This document shows positions 1 to 6,145 of a stretch of DNA of 8,394 nt, piece after piece. The notes below the pieces were generated by a model, which searched no databases, was not told the DNA's origin, and saw only the letters and a list, made by a program, of their open reading frames with translations. The stretch comes from Planctomycetaceae bacterium (GTDB lineage: Bacteria; Planctomycetota; Planctomycetia; Pirellulales; Thermoguttaceae): NCBI GenBank assembly GCA_009776995.1, contig WRMR01000205.1:1-8394 (forward strand), given 5' to 3'. The translations under genes and the position numbers were made by a program. Positions within the stretch are counted from its first letter, which is position 1, and the number at the start of each line of letters is the position of its first letter.

Positions 1-2
1 TT

Positions 3-1877
3 TCCATCGGAAACAACACAACAGTGGAATTGGCCGGCTTGACAATCACGGGCGGCAACACGGCTGGTGGCGACGGCGGCGGGATTTATGTTTACAACGG
101 CACGACGTTGACCGTGACAGACTGCACGATCGCAGGGAATGTCGCGTCAATTGAGGGCGGCGGGATTTTTTCTCACGGTACGTTGACCGTGACGGACTGC
201 ACGATTTTTGGGAACACGGCACGTAACGGCGGCGGAATTCATTCATTCAACGGCACGTTGACGGTGACGAACAGCACGATCTCCGGCAACTCGGCAACTG
301 ATGTCGCCGGCGGGATTTTCTCTTACGGCACGTTGACGGTCACCGACTGCACGATCTCCGGCAACTCGGCTTATTCCGGCGGCGGGATTTGGAGTTACGG
401 TACGGCGACGGTGACGAGTAGCACGATTGCCGGCAACTGGGCTGATTATTTCGGCGGCGGGATGTACTCTCACGATACGTTGACCGTGACAGACTGCACG
501 ATTTCCGGGAACTCTGCCTACGACGGCGGCGGGATTTGCTCTGACAGTACGTTGACGGTGACGAACAGCACGATCGCAGGAAATGTCGCGTTAGGTCGCG
601 GCGGCGGGATTGACAATTGGGTCGGCACCACAACGATCCGGAACTCCATCCTTGCCAAAAACATGTCGGCAGCCGGCGTGGAGAATGTGTCCACGTATAA
701 CGACGACCAAACGTTCACGCACATCGCCTACTCCCTGCTTGACAGCACGGCCACCCCCAACGGCGGGAAAGCCTTCATCGATGAGGGCAACAACCTCCTG
801 GACGTCGATCCCCAGTTTATGGCGATTCCGGCGACAATTGACGCAAGTACCACCGGTGCGAACTACGACCCCGCAAACTGGAACCTGCGTTTGCAACCCG
901 GCTCGCCCGCCATTGACAAGGGCAACACCGCTTTGGCAGTAGACGCGGAAGGTAATCCCCTGACGCACGACCTTGACGGCAAGCCGCGCATCATCGGCAA
1001 CAGGGTCGATATCGGTGCGTATGAATTTCAGGGCAGCATCGTCGTCACGACGTTTTCCGACTGGTCAACGGGAGTGCCTTGGATCCACGACCTCAGTTTG
1101 CGTGAAGCCTTGTTACTGGCCAAGGCGGGTGACGTCATCACGTTCGACGCGGCATTGTTCAACGACGATGGGACAGCGAAGGGGGACTTGGTCTTGCAGT
1201 ACGGTGAGCTGGTCGTCAAAAACAGTGTGCAGATCATCGGCAACGGCGTCACGATTGATGCAAGCGGCGTGGTCAACGAGGAAGTCAACGTCAGCCGTAT
1301 CTTCAATGTCTCCGGCAATGCACAAGCCGGCTGTGAGGTCGAACTCGTCGGCTTCACGCTGACCGGTGGCGTCACGTCAACACAAGGCGGAGCGTTGTAC
1401 GCGAAAAACGCACAACTCACTTTGACCGACGTGACGTTCGTGGGCAACACGGCCAATTACGGCGGTGCGGTTTATTTCGTCGACAGCACAATTATCGTGA
1501 TGGACTGCACGATGACCGGTAACCACAGCAAATGGGGCGGTGCGATTTATCAAAACGGCGGTGCGCTGACGAGTAGCGGCAGTAATGTGATCATAGAAAA
1601 CACCGCAACTTGGGGCGGCGCGATTTACCAGGCGGACGGCAAGTTGTCGCTTGATGACGTGACGATTTCCGGCAACGATTCGACCTACGGCGGCGGTCTT
1701 TACCAAGCCAAAGGCACGGCAACACTCACCGCGAACACCACAATTTCCAGTAATACCGCCAGCAGAAGTTTCGGCAGTGCCATCGTCAAAGCAAAAGACG
1801 CCGTCCTGACCATCAACAACCATGATCTCGATACGGCATTGAGCCTTTACCTTGATGAAATCGAACGATTCCTGTAG
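3..1877 (+). CDS. Secreted parallel beta-helix repeat protein with choice-of-anchor-Q-like segment, 5'-partial
   Basis: Extracellular or surface beta-helix protein; substrate or ligand unknown. The frame is open to the left edge (codons before position 24 read SIGNNTT), so the GTG at 24 is not a real start and the N-terminus, with any signal peptide, lies outside. Counting from codon 24: residues 28-206 hold seven 24-25-residue units of the type TLTVTDCTISGNSAYSGGGI, as in polymorphic outer-membrane-protein-like helices. Residues about 207-336 resemble a choice-of-anchor Q segment (NNLLDVDPQF, LQPGSPAIDKG, DLDGKPRI, VDIGAYEFQ). Residues 355-372 (DLSLREALLLAKAGDVITF) resemble a CSLREA-type region opening a second module. 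Residues about 425-600 are a second, more divergent helix with GGAIYQ repeats. The protein ends at SLYLDEIERFL with no visible dockerin, autotransporter barrel or sorting signal. Class is confident; biological role (adhesion, polysaccharide binding or cleavage) is not known. Confidence 0.88.
   Translation, partial: SIGNNTTVELAGLTITGGNTAGGDGGGIYVYNGTTLTVTDCTIAGNVASIEGGGIFSHGTLTVTDCTIFGNTARNGGGIHSFNGTLTVTNSTISGNSATDVAGGIFSYGTLTVTDCTISGNSAYSGGGIWSYGTATVTSSTIAGNWADYFGGGMYSHDTLTVTDCTISGNSAYDGGGICSDSTLTVTNSTIAGNVALGRGGGIDNWVGTTTIRNSILAKNMSAAGVENVSTYNDDQTFTHIAYSLLDSTATPNGGKAFIDEGNNLLDVDPQFMAIPATIDASTTGANYDPANWNLRLQPGSPAIDKGNTALAVDAEGNPLTHDLDGKPRIIGNRVDIGAYEFQGSIVVTTFSDWSTGVPWIHDLSLREALLLAKAGDVITFDAALFNDDGTAKGDLVLQYGELVVKNSVQIIGNGVTIDASGVVNEEVNVSRIFNVSGNAQAGCEVELVGFTLTGGVTSTQGGALYAKNAQLTLTDVTFVGNTANYGGAVYFVDSTIIVMDCTMTGNHSKWGGAIYQNGGALTSSGSNVIIENTATWGGAIYQADGKLSLDDVTISGNDSTYGGGLYQAKGTATLTANTTISSNTASRSFGSAIVKAKDAVLTINNHDLDTALSLYLDEIERFL
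105..632 (+). repeat. Seven tandem 72-75 bp coding repeats (beta-helix rungs)
   Basis: Units begin with ACGTTGAC or a close variant at positions 105, 180, 255, 330, 402, 477 and 549, giving steps of 75, 75, 75, 72, 75 and 72 nt. Each encodes TLTVT(D/N/S)(C/S)TI(S/A)GN...GGGI. The units show two main sequence types (DC and NS) plus one SS. The first 26 nt of units 1 and 6 are identical, as are the first 27 nt of units 3 and 7, although these pairs are not adjacent. This points to duplication and recombination between units. Confidence 0.85.
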
Positions 1878-1889
1878 AATGGGGAAAAC

Positions 1890-1915
1890 GTCACGCAAAA
1901 CCGGCTTTGCGTGAC
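1890..1915 (+). terminator. Perfect 10-bp inverted repeat after the beta-helix gene, possible terminator
   Basis: GTCACGCAAA (1890-1899) pairs perfectly with TTTGCGTGAC (1906-1915) around the loop ACCGGC, 12 nt after the stop codon. The position suits a transcription terminator for the beta-helix gene. No U-tract follows on the + strand (ATCCCC), so a typical intrinsic terminator is not proven. Confidence 0.45.
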
Positions 1916-1918
1916 ATC

Positions 1919-1942
1919 CCCGGCGGCCTGAACGCCGGGCTA
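1919..1942. repeat. Hairpin CCCGGCG/CGCCGGG followed by CTA
   Basis: CCCGGCG (1919-1925) pairs with CGCCGGG (1933-1939) around GCCTGAA and is directly followed by CTA. It sits 30 nt before pyrB. Its GGGCTA boundary is shared with the hairpins near 5211 and 6068, suggesting a dispersed hairpin family rather than a pyrB-specific regulator. An attenuator for pyrB cannot be excluded. Confidence 0.45.
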
Positions 1943-1960
1943 TCCGGTAAAATACGAATC

Positions 1961-1964
1961 AGGA
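1961..1964 (+). promoter_or_regulatory. Ribosome binding site of pyrB
   Basis: AGGA lies 7 nt before the ATG at 1972 and supports that start over the later in-frame ATG at 1987. Confidence 0.6.
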
Positions 1965-1971
1965 TGGAATC

Positions 1972-2940
1972 ATGGTGAGCGACTTGATGAAGGACTGGGG
2001 AACGGTTCCAACGCTTTGGAACCGGCGGCATTTGTTGGGGTTGGAAGAGCTTTCGGCGGCGGAAATCACGCTGATTCTCGACCAGGCGGAACGGTTTCGC
2101 GGCGTGTTGACAAGCGGTGACCGGAAAATTCCGCTGTTAAACGGCAAGACCTGTGTCAATCTGTTCTTTGAAAACTCGACACGGACGCGGACCAGTTTCG
2201 GCCTGGCCGCACGTCGGCTGGGGATCGATGTCGTTGAATTTTCCGCCGCGACGAGCAGCCTTTCCAAAGGCGAAACGATCATCGACACGGCGAAAAACCT
2301 CGAAGCGATGCAAATCGATTGCGTCGTTGTGCGGCACAGTTGTCCCGGCACGCCGAAATTCCTGGCCGAAAACATCAACAGTGTGGTTCTCAACGCCGGA
2401 GACGGGGCGCACGAACACCCGACCCAGGGATTGCTCGATATTCTCACAATTCGCCAACGGTTCGGGACGCTCAAGGGGCTGACCGTCGCGCTGGTCGGCG
2501 ATATTGCCCACAGCCGTACTGCCCGGTCGAACATCCAGGGGCTGAAAAAACTCGGGGCCAACGTCATCGTGTGCGGCCCTTCGACGCTTGTTTCCAGGTA
2601 CTGGGAGGAATTCGGCGTCGAATGCAGCTACAGCCTTGACGACATTCTCAATCGCGTTGATGTGTTCAATCTGTTGCGCATCCAGTTTGAGCGGCAGGTG
2701 GTCCGGCCGTTTCCGTCAATTGCGGAATACGCGCACCTGTACGCGATGAACGGCGAACGGATGCAGCGCACGAAAAAAGACGTACTCATCATCGCGCCGG
2801 GACCGATCAACCGCGGCGTCGAAATCACGCCTGAAGTGGCTGACGGTCCGCACTCGGCGATTCTCGACCAAGTGACCAACGGCGTTGCCGTCCGCATGGC
2901 CGTGCTTTGGCTGACACTGGCGCGGAGTGCAGAGTATTGA
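1972..2940 (+). CDS. pyrB: Aspartate carbamoyltransferase catalytic subunit
   Basis: Condenses carbamoyl phosphate with L-aspartate to N-carbamoyl-L-aspartate, the committed step of de novo pyrimidine synthesis, in the cytoplasm. The 322-aa length is normal for the catalytic chain. The carbamoyl-phosphate loop FFENSTRTR is at residues 65-73 and SLSKGET (K99, equivalent to E. coli K84) at 96-102. R121 lies in VVVRHS, HPTQ is at 149-152, and R182 lies in DIAHSRTARS. RIQFER (R236, Q238) is at 236-241, and the aspartate-side loop APGPINRGVEI at 275-285. All expected binding residues are present. The loop starts with Ala275 where many homologues have His (HPGP, HPLP). No pyrI regulatory chain or pyrC lies beside it, so it may work as a plain trimer or with a dihydroorotase encoded elsewhere (inference). 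An ornithine carbamoyltransferase is excluded by the KGET and RIQ signatures. Confidence 0.97.
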   Translation: MVSDLMKDWGTVPTLWNRRHLLGLEELSAAEITLILDQAERFRGVLTSGDRKIPLLNGKTCVNLFFENSTRTRTSFGLAARRLGIDVVEFSAATSSLSKGETIIDTAKNLEAMQIDCVVVRHSCPGTPKFLAENINSVVLNAGDGAHEHPTQGLLDILTIRQRFGTLKGLTVALVGDIAHSRTARSNIQGLKKLGANVIVCGPSTLVSRYWEEFGVECSYSLDDILNRVDVFNLLRIQFERQVVRPFPSIAEYAHLYAMNGERMQRTKKDVLIIAPGPINRGVEITPEVADGPHSAILDQVTNGVAVRMAVLWLTLARSAEY

Positions 2941-2999
2941 GGCGATACGTCGTGACATCTTTTTTCGCAGATCGTTGTGCCTTATTATTCCGTTTTGCC

Positions 3000-3029
3000 T
3001 TGCTTCAGGGTATTGGAATGATGTATAAT
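3000..3029 (+). promoter_or_regulatory. Sigma70-like promoter for the SHD1/WD40 gene
   Basis: A consensus -10 TATAAT (3024-3029) lies 18 nt after a fair -35 TTGCTT (3000-3005), within a locally AT-rich stretch between pyrB and the next gene. Transcription would begin near 3036, giving an untranslated leader of about 50 nt. This suggests the gene is transcribed independently of pyrB. Confidence 0.6.
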
Positions 3030-3055
3030 ATTTCTCATCAGGTTGACTGTTACGT

Positions 3056-3069
3056 ATTGAAATTTCAAT
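3056..3069. promoter_or_regulatory. 14-bp palindrome in the leader of the SHD1/WD40 gene
   Basis: ATTGAAATTTCAAT is a perfect palindrome about 20 nt before the start codon and about 27 nt past the predicted -10. It could be an operator for a dimeric regulator, or simply chance in AT-rich DNA. No cognate regulator gene is in the window. Confidence 0.3.
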
Positions 3070-3076
3070 CAGAATC

Positions 3077-3082
3077 GGAGGG
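3077..3082 (+). promoter_or_regulatory. Strong ribosome binding site
   Basis: GGAGGG lies 6 nt before the ATG at 3089, fixing that start. The signal peptide begins directly from it. Confidence 0.75.
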
Positions 3083-3088
3083 TAAGTC

Positions 3089-5113
3089 ATGGCCAATCTT
3101 ATCTCATTGAAAAAGCATGTCGTGTGGTGTTTTACGGTTTTGCTCGTGTTGCTGTGGAATGGTGCCCTCAACGCCCAACAGATGCGCACCTGGACGGATT
3201 CGACGAGGCAGTTTACCGTCGAAGCTAAAATGGTCGAGTTCGACGGCGAAAACGTCAAGTTGGAAAAAGCTGATGGTCTGACCGTCACGCTGGCGATTTC
3301 GAAGCTGAGTCTGGCCGATCAGCGGTATGCACGGCAGCAACAGACAGCCAATCCCTTTGCGGGCGGCGAACCGGCCGGTGCAACGTCCGACAATCGCCCC
3401 GCAAACGGCGGTACGGGGTCACAAAGCGGAACGGCGCGAAGCGGTAACGTGAACGGTGTGGAAAAAATCGTTGTCGGAGTCGTTTCAGGCTGGAATTACA
3501 AGCCGGAACCTGTTCCATGGGACGGGGAAAAAGCCAATTACCAGCCTTGTCCCATTTCGGGGGACAGCGGGGTCGGTTACTTTCAAATGCTTGACATTGT
3601 CAAGGGCACCGACGCTGCGATAGCCGTTGCAACGTATGACAATCACAATACGAATTCGACGTTCGCCTGCATGATGAACATGAATGCGGGCAAAACAATT
3701 GCGCACGACATGAAACACAAGGCGAAAATCTGGGGGCTTTCACCCGACGGAAAACGGGTCATGGCAACACCCAACGATTTTCAGGACAAGGTTGGCAAGT
3801 CCCGGCTGGACTTTTACGGGATAACGGACAAAGGGTTGACCCGGACCAGTTCGCTGATTCCCTACGCGGATGGCAAAAATGATTACAACCGTTACATTGA
3901 ATGGGCCGCATGGGTTTCGCCGACGCATATTCTGACGTGTAATAATGACCATACTCTCCGGCTTTGGGACATGAAGACCGGCAAGGCGATTTACCAGACG
4001 GCACTGGGAGCAAAAAATGTCGTTTTGAGCCCGGACCGCAAGGTCATGGTCGTACCATCCCAGTCCGGAGTGTTTTTGTGTGATACGATGACCGGCAAAA
4101 CGCTCGGCAAACTCAGCGGCGATCCCTCGACTTCGATTGAGTTCGACTTTTCCCCGGACCAGACCCGTCTGCTCGGCGTGATGCACAAACTGCCGAAAAG
4201 CCTTTCGTCTGGCGACATCACAGACGAACTTCGCAACAAGGTCGTGCATATCTGGGATTTGACGACCGGCCAAAAACTCAACGAATGGGTCTTCAATTCC
4301 GAGCCGACCGTCGCACGTTGGGTTGACAACCGCATGATCATGAAGAGCAACACACTTTACGATTCGAAAACAGGGGTTCCGGTCTGTCACTATGATGGCG
4401 GATATGTCACGACCACAACCTTCAACGGACTGTTTTGCTATCTGCTCATCGTCCGGACAAACGAATACGTTTTGGCTTCGGCCAAATTACCGCACAAAGC
4501 AGCAGTCGATGTGGCTGACAAGGGCAACGTCAACGAGCGTTTCGTCCTGTATCCGGGGGCTGAAGTTTCCATCAAAGTGGAAACCGACGGTTCGGCTGAC
4601 GAAAACGAAATCCGTAAATTTCTTGAGCGAAATCTGTCCGATTGCGGGTTCGTCGTGACAAACTCAGCCAAAACACAGTTCACTGCCTCGGTCAGGAAAA
4701 GTGCCGAAGGCGAAGAAACCTATCGTGGCGACAGTGGGATGTTTCCCAGACCGCCACTTCCCAGGCCGCCCTTTTCCATGTCGCCACTGTTTGACAGGGG
4801 TGGGCCGCAGGTTGATGTGAAAATCACCGTTCACGAAAGCATATTGACCATTTCGAGCAATGGCAAAGAGTTTTGGAAAATGGGTGTGAGTGCCTACCCC
4901 GAATCCATTCCGTTGGACAAAGACCGTTCGATCCAAGAAATCGCCGACGAGCTGTGTAAGCCCGACCTGGAATTTTTCGCAAGAACACAACTCCCGCGTT
5001 ACCATACGGGCGAAGTGCCGCAACGTGTGCCGTTTGCCATCGTCCGCCAGGGTATCCCGGAAAACAACTCCGCACTCATCAACGCAACCCTGACACCAAC
5101 CGGAGTGAGGTAA
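3089..5113 (+). CDS. Exported SHD1-domain protein with WD40-like repeats and a conserved-looking C-terminal region
   Basis: Function unknown; an exported planctomycete-type protein of 674 aa. Residues 1-29 form a signal peptide (KK at 8-9, hydrophobic core 11-23, likely cleavage at LNA|QQ). Residues 32-82 match the SLA1-homology-1 (SHD1) domain common in planctomycete secreted proteins (RTWTDST..F.VEA..VE, DGENVKLEKADG, ISKLSLADQ). A Gly/Ser/Asn/Ala-rich linker follows (about 85-122). Residues about 170-440 form a beta-propeller-like region with WD40 strands such as HTLRLWDMKTGKA (288-300) and VVHIWDLTTGQK (385-396). Residues about 483-540 (PGAEVSIKVETDG, then FLERNLSDCGFVV) look like a small alpha/beta domain. 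A proline-rich insert (PRPPLPRPP, 553-561) and a beta-rich tail to about 635 follow. Proline-rich and propeller parts suggest protein-protein contacts in the periplasm or envelope (inference). No catalytic motif seen. Confidence 0.9.
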   Translation: MANLISLKKHVVWCFTVLLVLLWNGALNAQQMRTWTDSTRQFTVEAKMVEFDGENVKLEKADGLTVTLAISKLSLADQRYARQQQTANPFAGGEPAGATSDNRPANGGTGSQSGTARSGNVNGVEKIVVGVVSGWNYKPEPVPWDGEKANYQPCPISGDSGVGYFQMLDIVKGTDAAIAVATYDNHNTNSTFACMMNMNAGKTIAHDMKHKAKIWGLSPDGKRVMATPNDFQDKVGKSRLDFYGITDKGLTRTSSLIPYADGKNDYNRYIEWAAWVSPTHILTCNNDHTLRLWDMKTGKAIYQTALGAKNVVLSPDRKVMVVPSQSGVFLCDTMTGKTLGKLSGDPSTSIEFDFSPDQTRLLGVMHKLPKSLSSGDITDELRNKVVHIWDLTTGQKLNEWVFNSEPTVARWVDNRMIMKSNTLYDSKTGVPVCHYDGGYVTTTTFNGLFCYLLIVRTNEYVLASAKLPHKAAVDVADKGNVNERFVLYPGAEVSIKVETDGSADENEIRKFLERNLSDCGFVVTNSAKTQFTASVRKSAEGEETYRGDSGMFPRPPLPRPPFSMSPLFDRGGPQVDVKITVHESILTISSNGKEFWKMGVSAYPESIPLDKDRSIQEIADELCKPDLEFFARTQLPRYHTGEVPQRVPFAIVRQGIPENNSALINATLTPTGVR

Positions 5114-5116
5114 ACG

Positions 5117-5158
5117 CAAAGTTCAAAGTTCAAAGTGCAGAGTGAAAAGTGAAAAGTG
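5117..5158. repeat. Six tandem 7-nt repeats, consensus (C/A)AAAGT(T/G)
   Basis: Beginning 4 nt after the stop codon, the units CAAAGTT, CAAAGTT, CAAAGTG, CAGAGTG, AAAAGTG and AAAAGTG run without gaps, then degrade into AGAATAA. Short heptamer arrays of this kind recur in spacers of several bacterial phyla (for example the STRR class of cyanobacteria). A GTG inside the array opens the downstream frame, but this is not a credible start codon. Confidence 0.8.
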
Positions 5159-5206
5159 AGAATAAAGAGCTTGAGATAAAGCACTGCACAATCCCGGGAT
5201 GGCATG

Positions 5207-5251
5207 TTAGCCGCGCCGCCTTGCGACGCACATGGCAGGGCGGTTTCGCGG
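5207..5251 (-). repeat. Imperfect hairpin with TTAGCC (GGCTAA on the minus strand) boundary
   Basis: CCGCG+CCGCCTTG (5211-5223) pairs with CAGGGCGG+CGCGG (5236-5243, 5247-5251), with a TTT bulge, one G-T pair and a 12-nt loop. Read on the minus strand it ends in GGCTAACATG, similar to GGCTAAACATC after the hairpin near 6068. It lies between the heptamer array and the next gene and is interpreted as a dispersed hairpin repeat. Confidence 0.45.
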
Positions 5252-5274
5252 TGACCGCCGATTGGCACGAGTTC

Positions 5275-5278
5275 GAGG
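5275..5278 (+). promoter_or_regulatory. Ribosome binding site choosing the start at 5284
   Basis: GAGG lies 5 nt before the ATG at 5284. The in-frame GTG at 5149 falls within the heptamer repeat and has no comparable site, and translation from it would bury the signal peptide behind 45 repeat-derived residues. Confidence 0.6.
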
Positions 5279-5283
5279 CACAC

Positions 5284-5976
5284 ATGAAAAAATCTACAGT
5301 ACTGTTTGCTTTGTGGTTGATTTTGCTATCGGGATGTTTTTCCCAGGTATTTGCAACTCAACCTTATCGGCCAGGATGCTGGCGGGATATTGATACGAAT
5401 TACCGTTTCAATGCCAAAGGAAATGGCCATATCTCGTTGTGCCGCAAGGAACCGGATCAAGTGATTTTCGAAGTCCAGGGGTCGGGGAATTCAGAATACT
5501 GCGTTTGGCACAAATATGTTCTTTTTCGTGTTGTCCCGTTAAAAAATGATGGCGATGAAATTGAAGATTTTGGTGACAACGAAAATGAAGCAATGCGGCA
5601 CCCTCCGCCAATTGATTTCTCCCCGGAAACGATCAGTTTGCCCGGCCAACCTTATGAGTATTACATTTTCATCAGGGAAACGGCGGAAATCATCGGACCG
5701 CTGACCGAAGATGAGTTTATACATCGTGATGAGGTCGGCAAATATCAAGTCAAATGGAAATACATCGAAAGAACAAACAGAGAATACTCCAACGGCATGA
5801 CTTGTCTTGTGATTTATTTCCTGTTTATGCTGTTTTGCATGTACGTCTTGCCTTGGCTCATCCTCTTGGTTATCATCATATACTTGGTACGTCAATGTAT
5901 CAAAGAGCGGTGTGCCATGCGGCAAGCGGCTTGTGTTGAAAAAAACCGGGATGGTGACGTTGAAGAAACGGCTTGA
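5284..5976 (+). CDS. Unrecognised lipoprotein-like membrane protein (230 aa)
   Basis: I do not recognise this family. The chosen start (RBS GAGG) gives MKKSTVLFALWLILLSGC, a signal peptide with lipobox LSGC and Cys18 as possible lipidation site; cleavage at VFA|TQ (after residue 24) is an alternative. Residues about 25-170 form a hydrophilic domain outside the cytoplasm, with Cys32, Cys53 and Cys73, an acidic loop (DGDEIEDFGDNENE, 89-102) and strand-rich segments. Residues 173-202 are one long hydrophobic stretch with Pro190, either one long membrane helix or a tight hairpin. It is followed by a basic tail (R203, K207, R209), consistent with a cytoplasmic C-terminus if it crosses once. GC is about 44% over 5341-5940, against roughly 60% in sampled Hsp70 lines, which suggests transfer or relaxed constraint. 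It follows the SHD1/WD40 gene by 170 nt of repeats, so an operon is doubtful. Confidence 0.75.
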   Translation: MKKSTVLFALWLILLSGCFSQVFATQPYRPGCWRDIDTNYRFNAKGNGHISLCRKEPDQVIFEVQGSGNSEYCVWHKYVLFRVVPLKNDGDEIEDFGDNENEAMRHPPPIDFSPETISLPGQPYEYYIFIRETAEIIGPLTEDEFIHRDEVGKYQVKWKYIERTNREYSNGMTCLVIYFLFMLFCMYVLPWLILLVIIIYLVRQCIKERCAMRQAACVEKNRDGDVEETA

Positions 5977-6054
5977 TCGTTGTGAATAAATCCTGTCATT
6001 GCGCTGCGCTTCATTCCGGCTTTTGTACTTCGACCACCTTTATTTGTGAACGAC

Positions 6055-6091
6055 GGTCATGGTGTGACCGGTTCCAGGAACCGGGGGCTAA
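6055..6091. repeat. Overlapping inverted repeats before the Hsp70 gene, GGGGGCTAA boundary
   Basis: CCGGTTCC-A-GGAACCGG (6068-6084) is a 17-nt palindrome that can fold as a 6-bp stem with a CCAGG loop. It is followed by GGGCTAAACATC. Immediately upstream GGTCA (6055-6059) pairs with TGACC (6065-6069), overlapping the first, so the two folds exclude each other. The GGCTA boundary matches the hairpins at 1919 and 5207. The remainder of the 169-nt spacer shows no convincing promoter. Confidence 0.5.
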
Positions 6092-6136
6092 ACATCGTTG
6101 TGGTGAAAATATGTCTTCGCGGTAAAAATCATTGAC

Positions 6137-6141
6137 AAGGA
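6137..6141 (+). promoter_or_regulatory. Ribosome binding site of the Hsp70 gene
   Basis: AAGGA lies 4 nt before the ATG at 6146, which leads directly into the conserved first phosphate motif, leaving no room for a later start. Confidence 0.55.
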
Positions 6142-6145
6142 AAAA

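Noticed and set aside
24..26. GTG as the start of the beta-helix gene
   Set aside because: The frame is open to the window edge, no RBS precedes it, and the flanking residues already belong to the helix fold. The gene is 5'-partial.
105..632. CRISPR-like array suggested by regular repeats of 72-75 bp
   Set aside because: The repeats are in-frame coding units conserved at protein level, with no distinct unique spacers.
2944..2965. Possible intrinsic terminator after pyrB
   Set aside because: There is a run of six T (2960-2965), but the preceding pairing (GAT..GTC/GAC..ATC) is too short and bulged to be a credible stem.
2907..3110. 67-aa plus-strand frame overlapping the end of pyrB and the start of the SHD1 gene
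   Set aside because: It spans the promoter and RBS of the next gene and has no RBS or conserved sequence of its own.
3740..4390. 216-aa minus-strand frame opposite the SHD1/WD40 gene
   Set aside because: Antisense shadow; no RBS or recognisable domain, while the plus strand carries WD40-like motifs.
5149..5283. Extended N-terminus of the 230-aa membrane protein from GTG 5149
   Set aside because: It starts inside the heptamer repeat, crosses the hairpin, and would place 45 unrelated residues before a clear signal peptide. ATG 5284 has its own RBS.
5692..5715. GYF-like motif (IIGPLTEDEF) in the 230-aa protein
   Set aside because: Only a few residues match. The GYF aromatic signature and length are absent, so no domain call is justified.
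6098..6128. Promoter TTGTGG ... TAAAAA before the Hsp70 gene
   Set aside because: Poor match in both hexamers and 19-nt spacing; not distinguishable from background.
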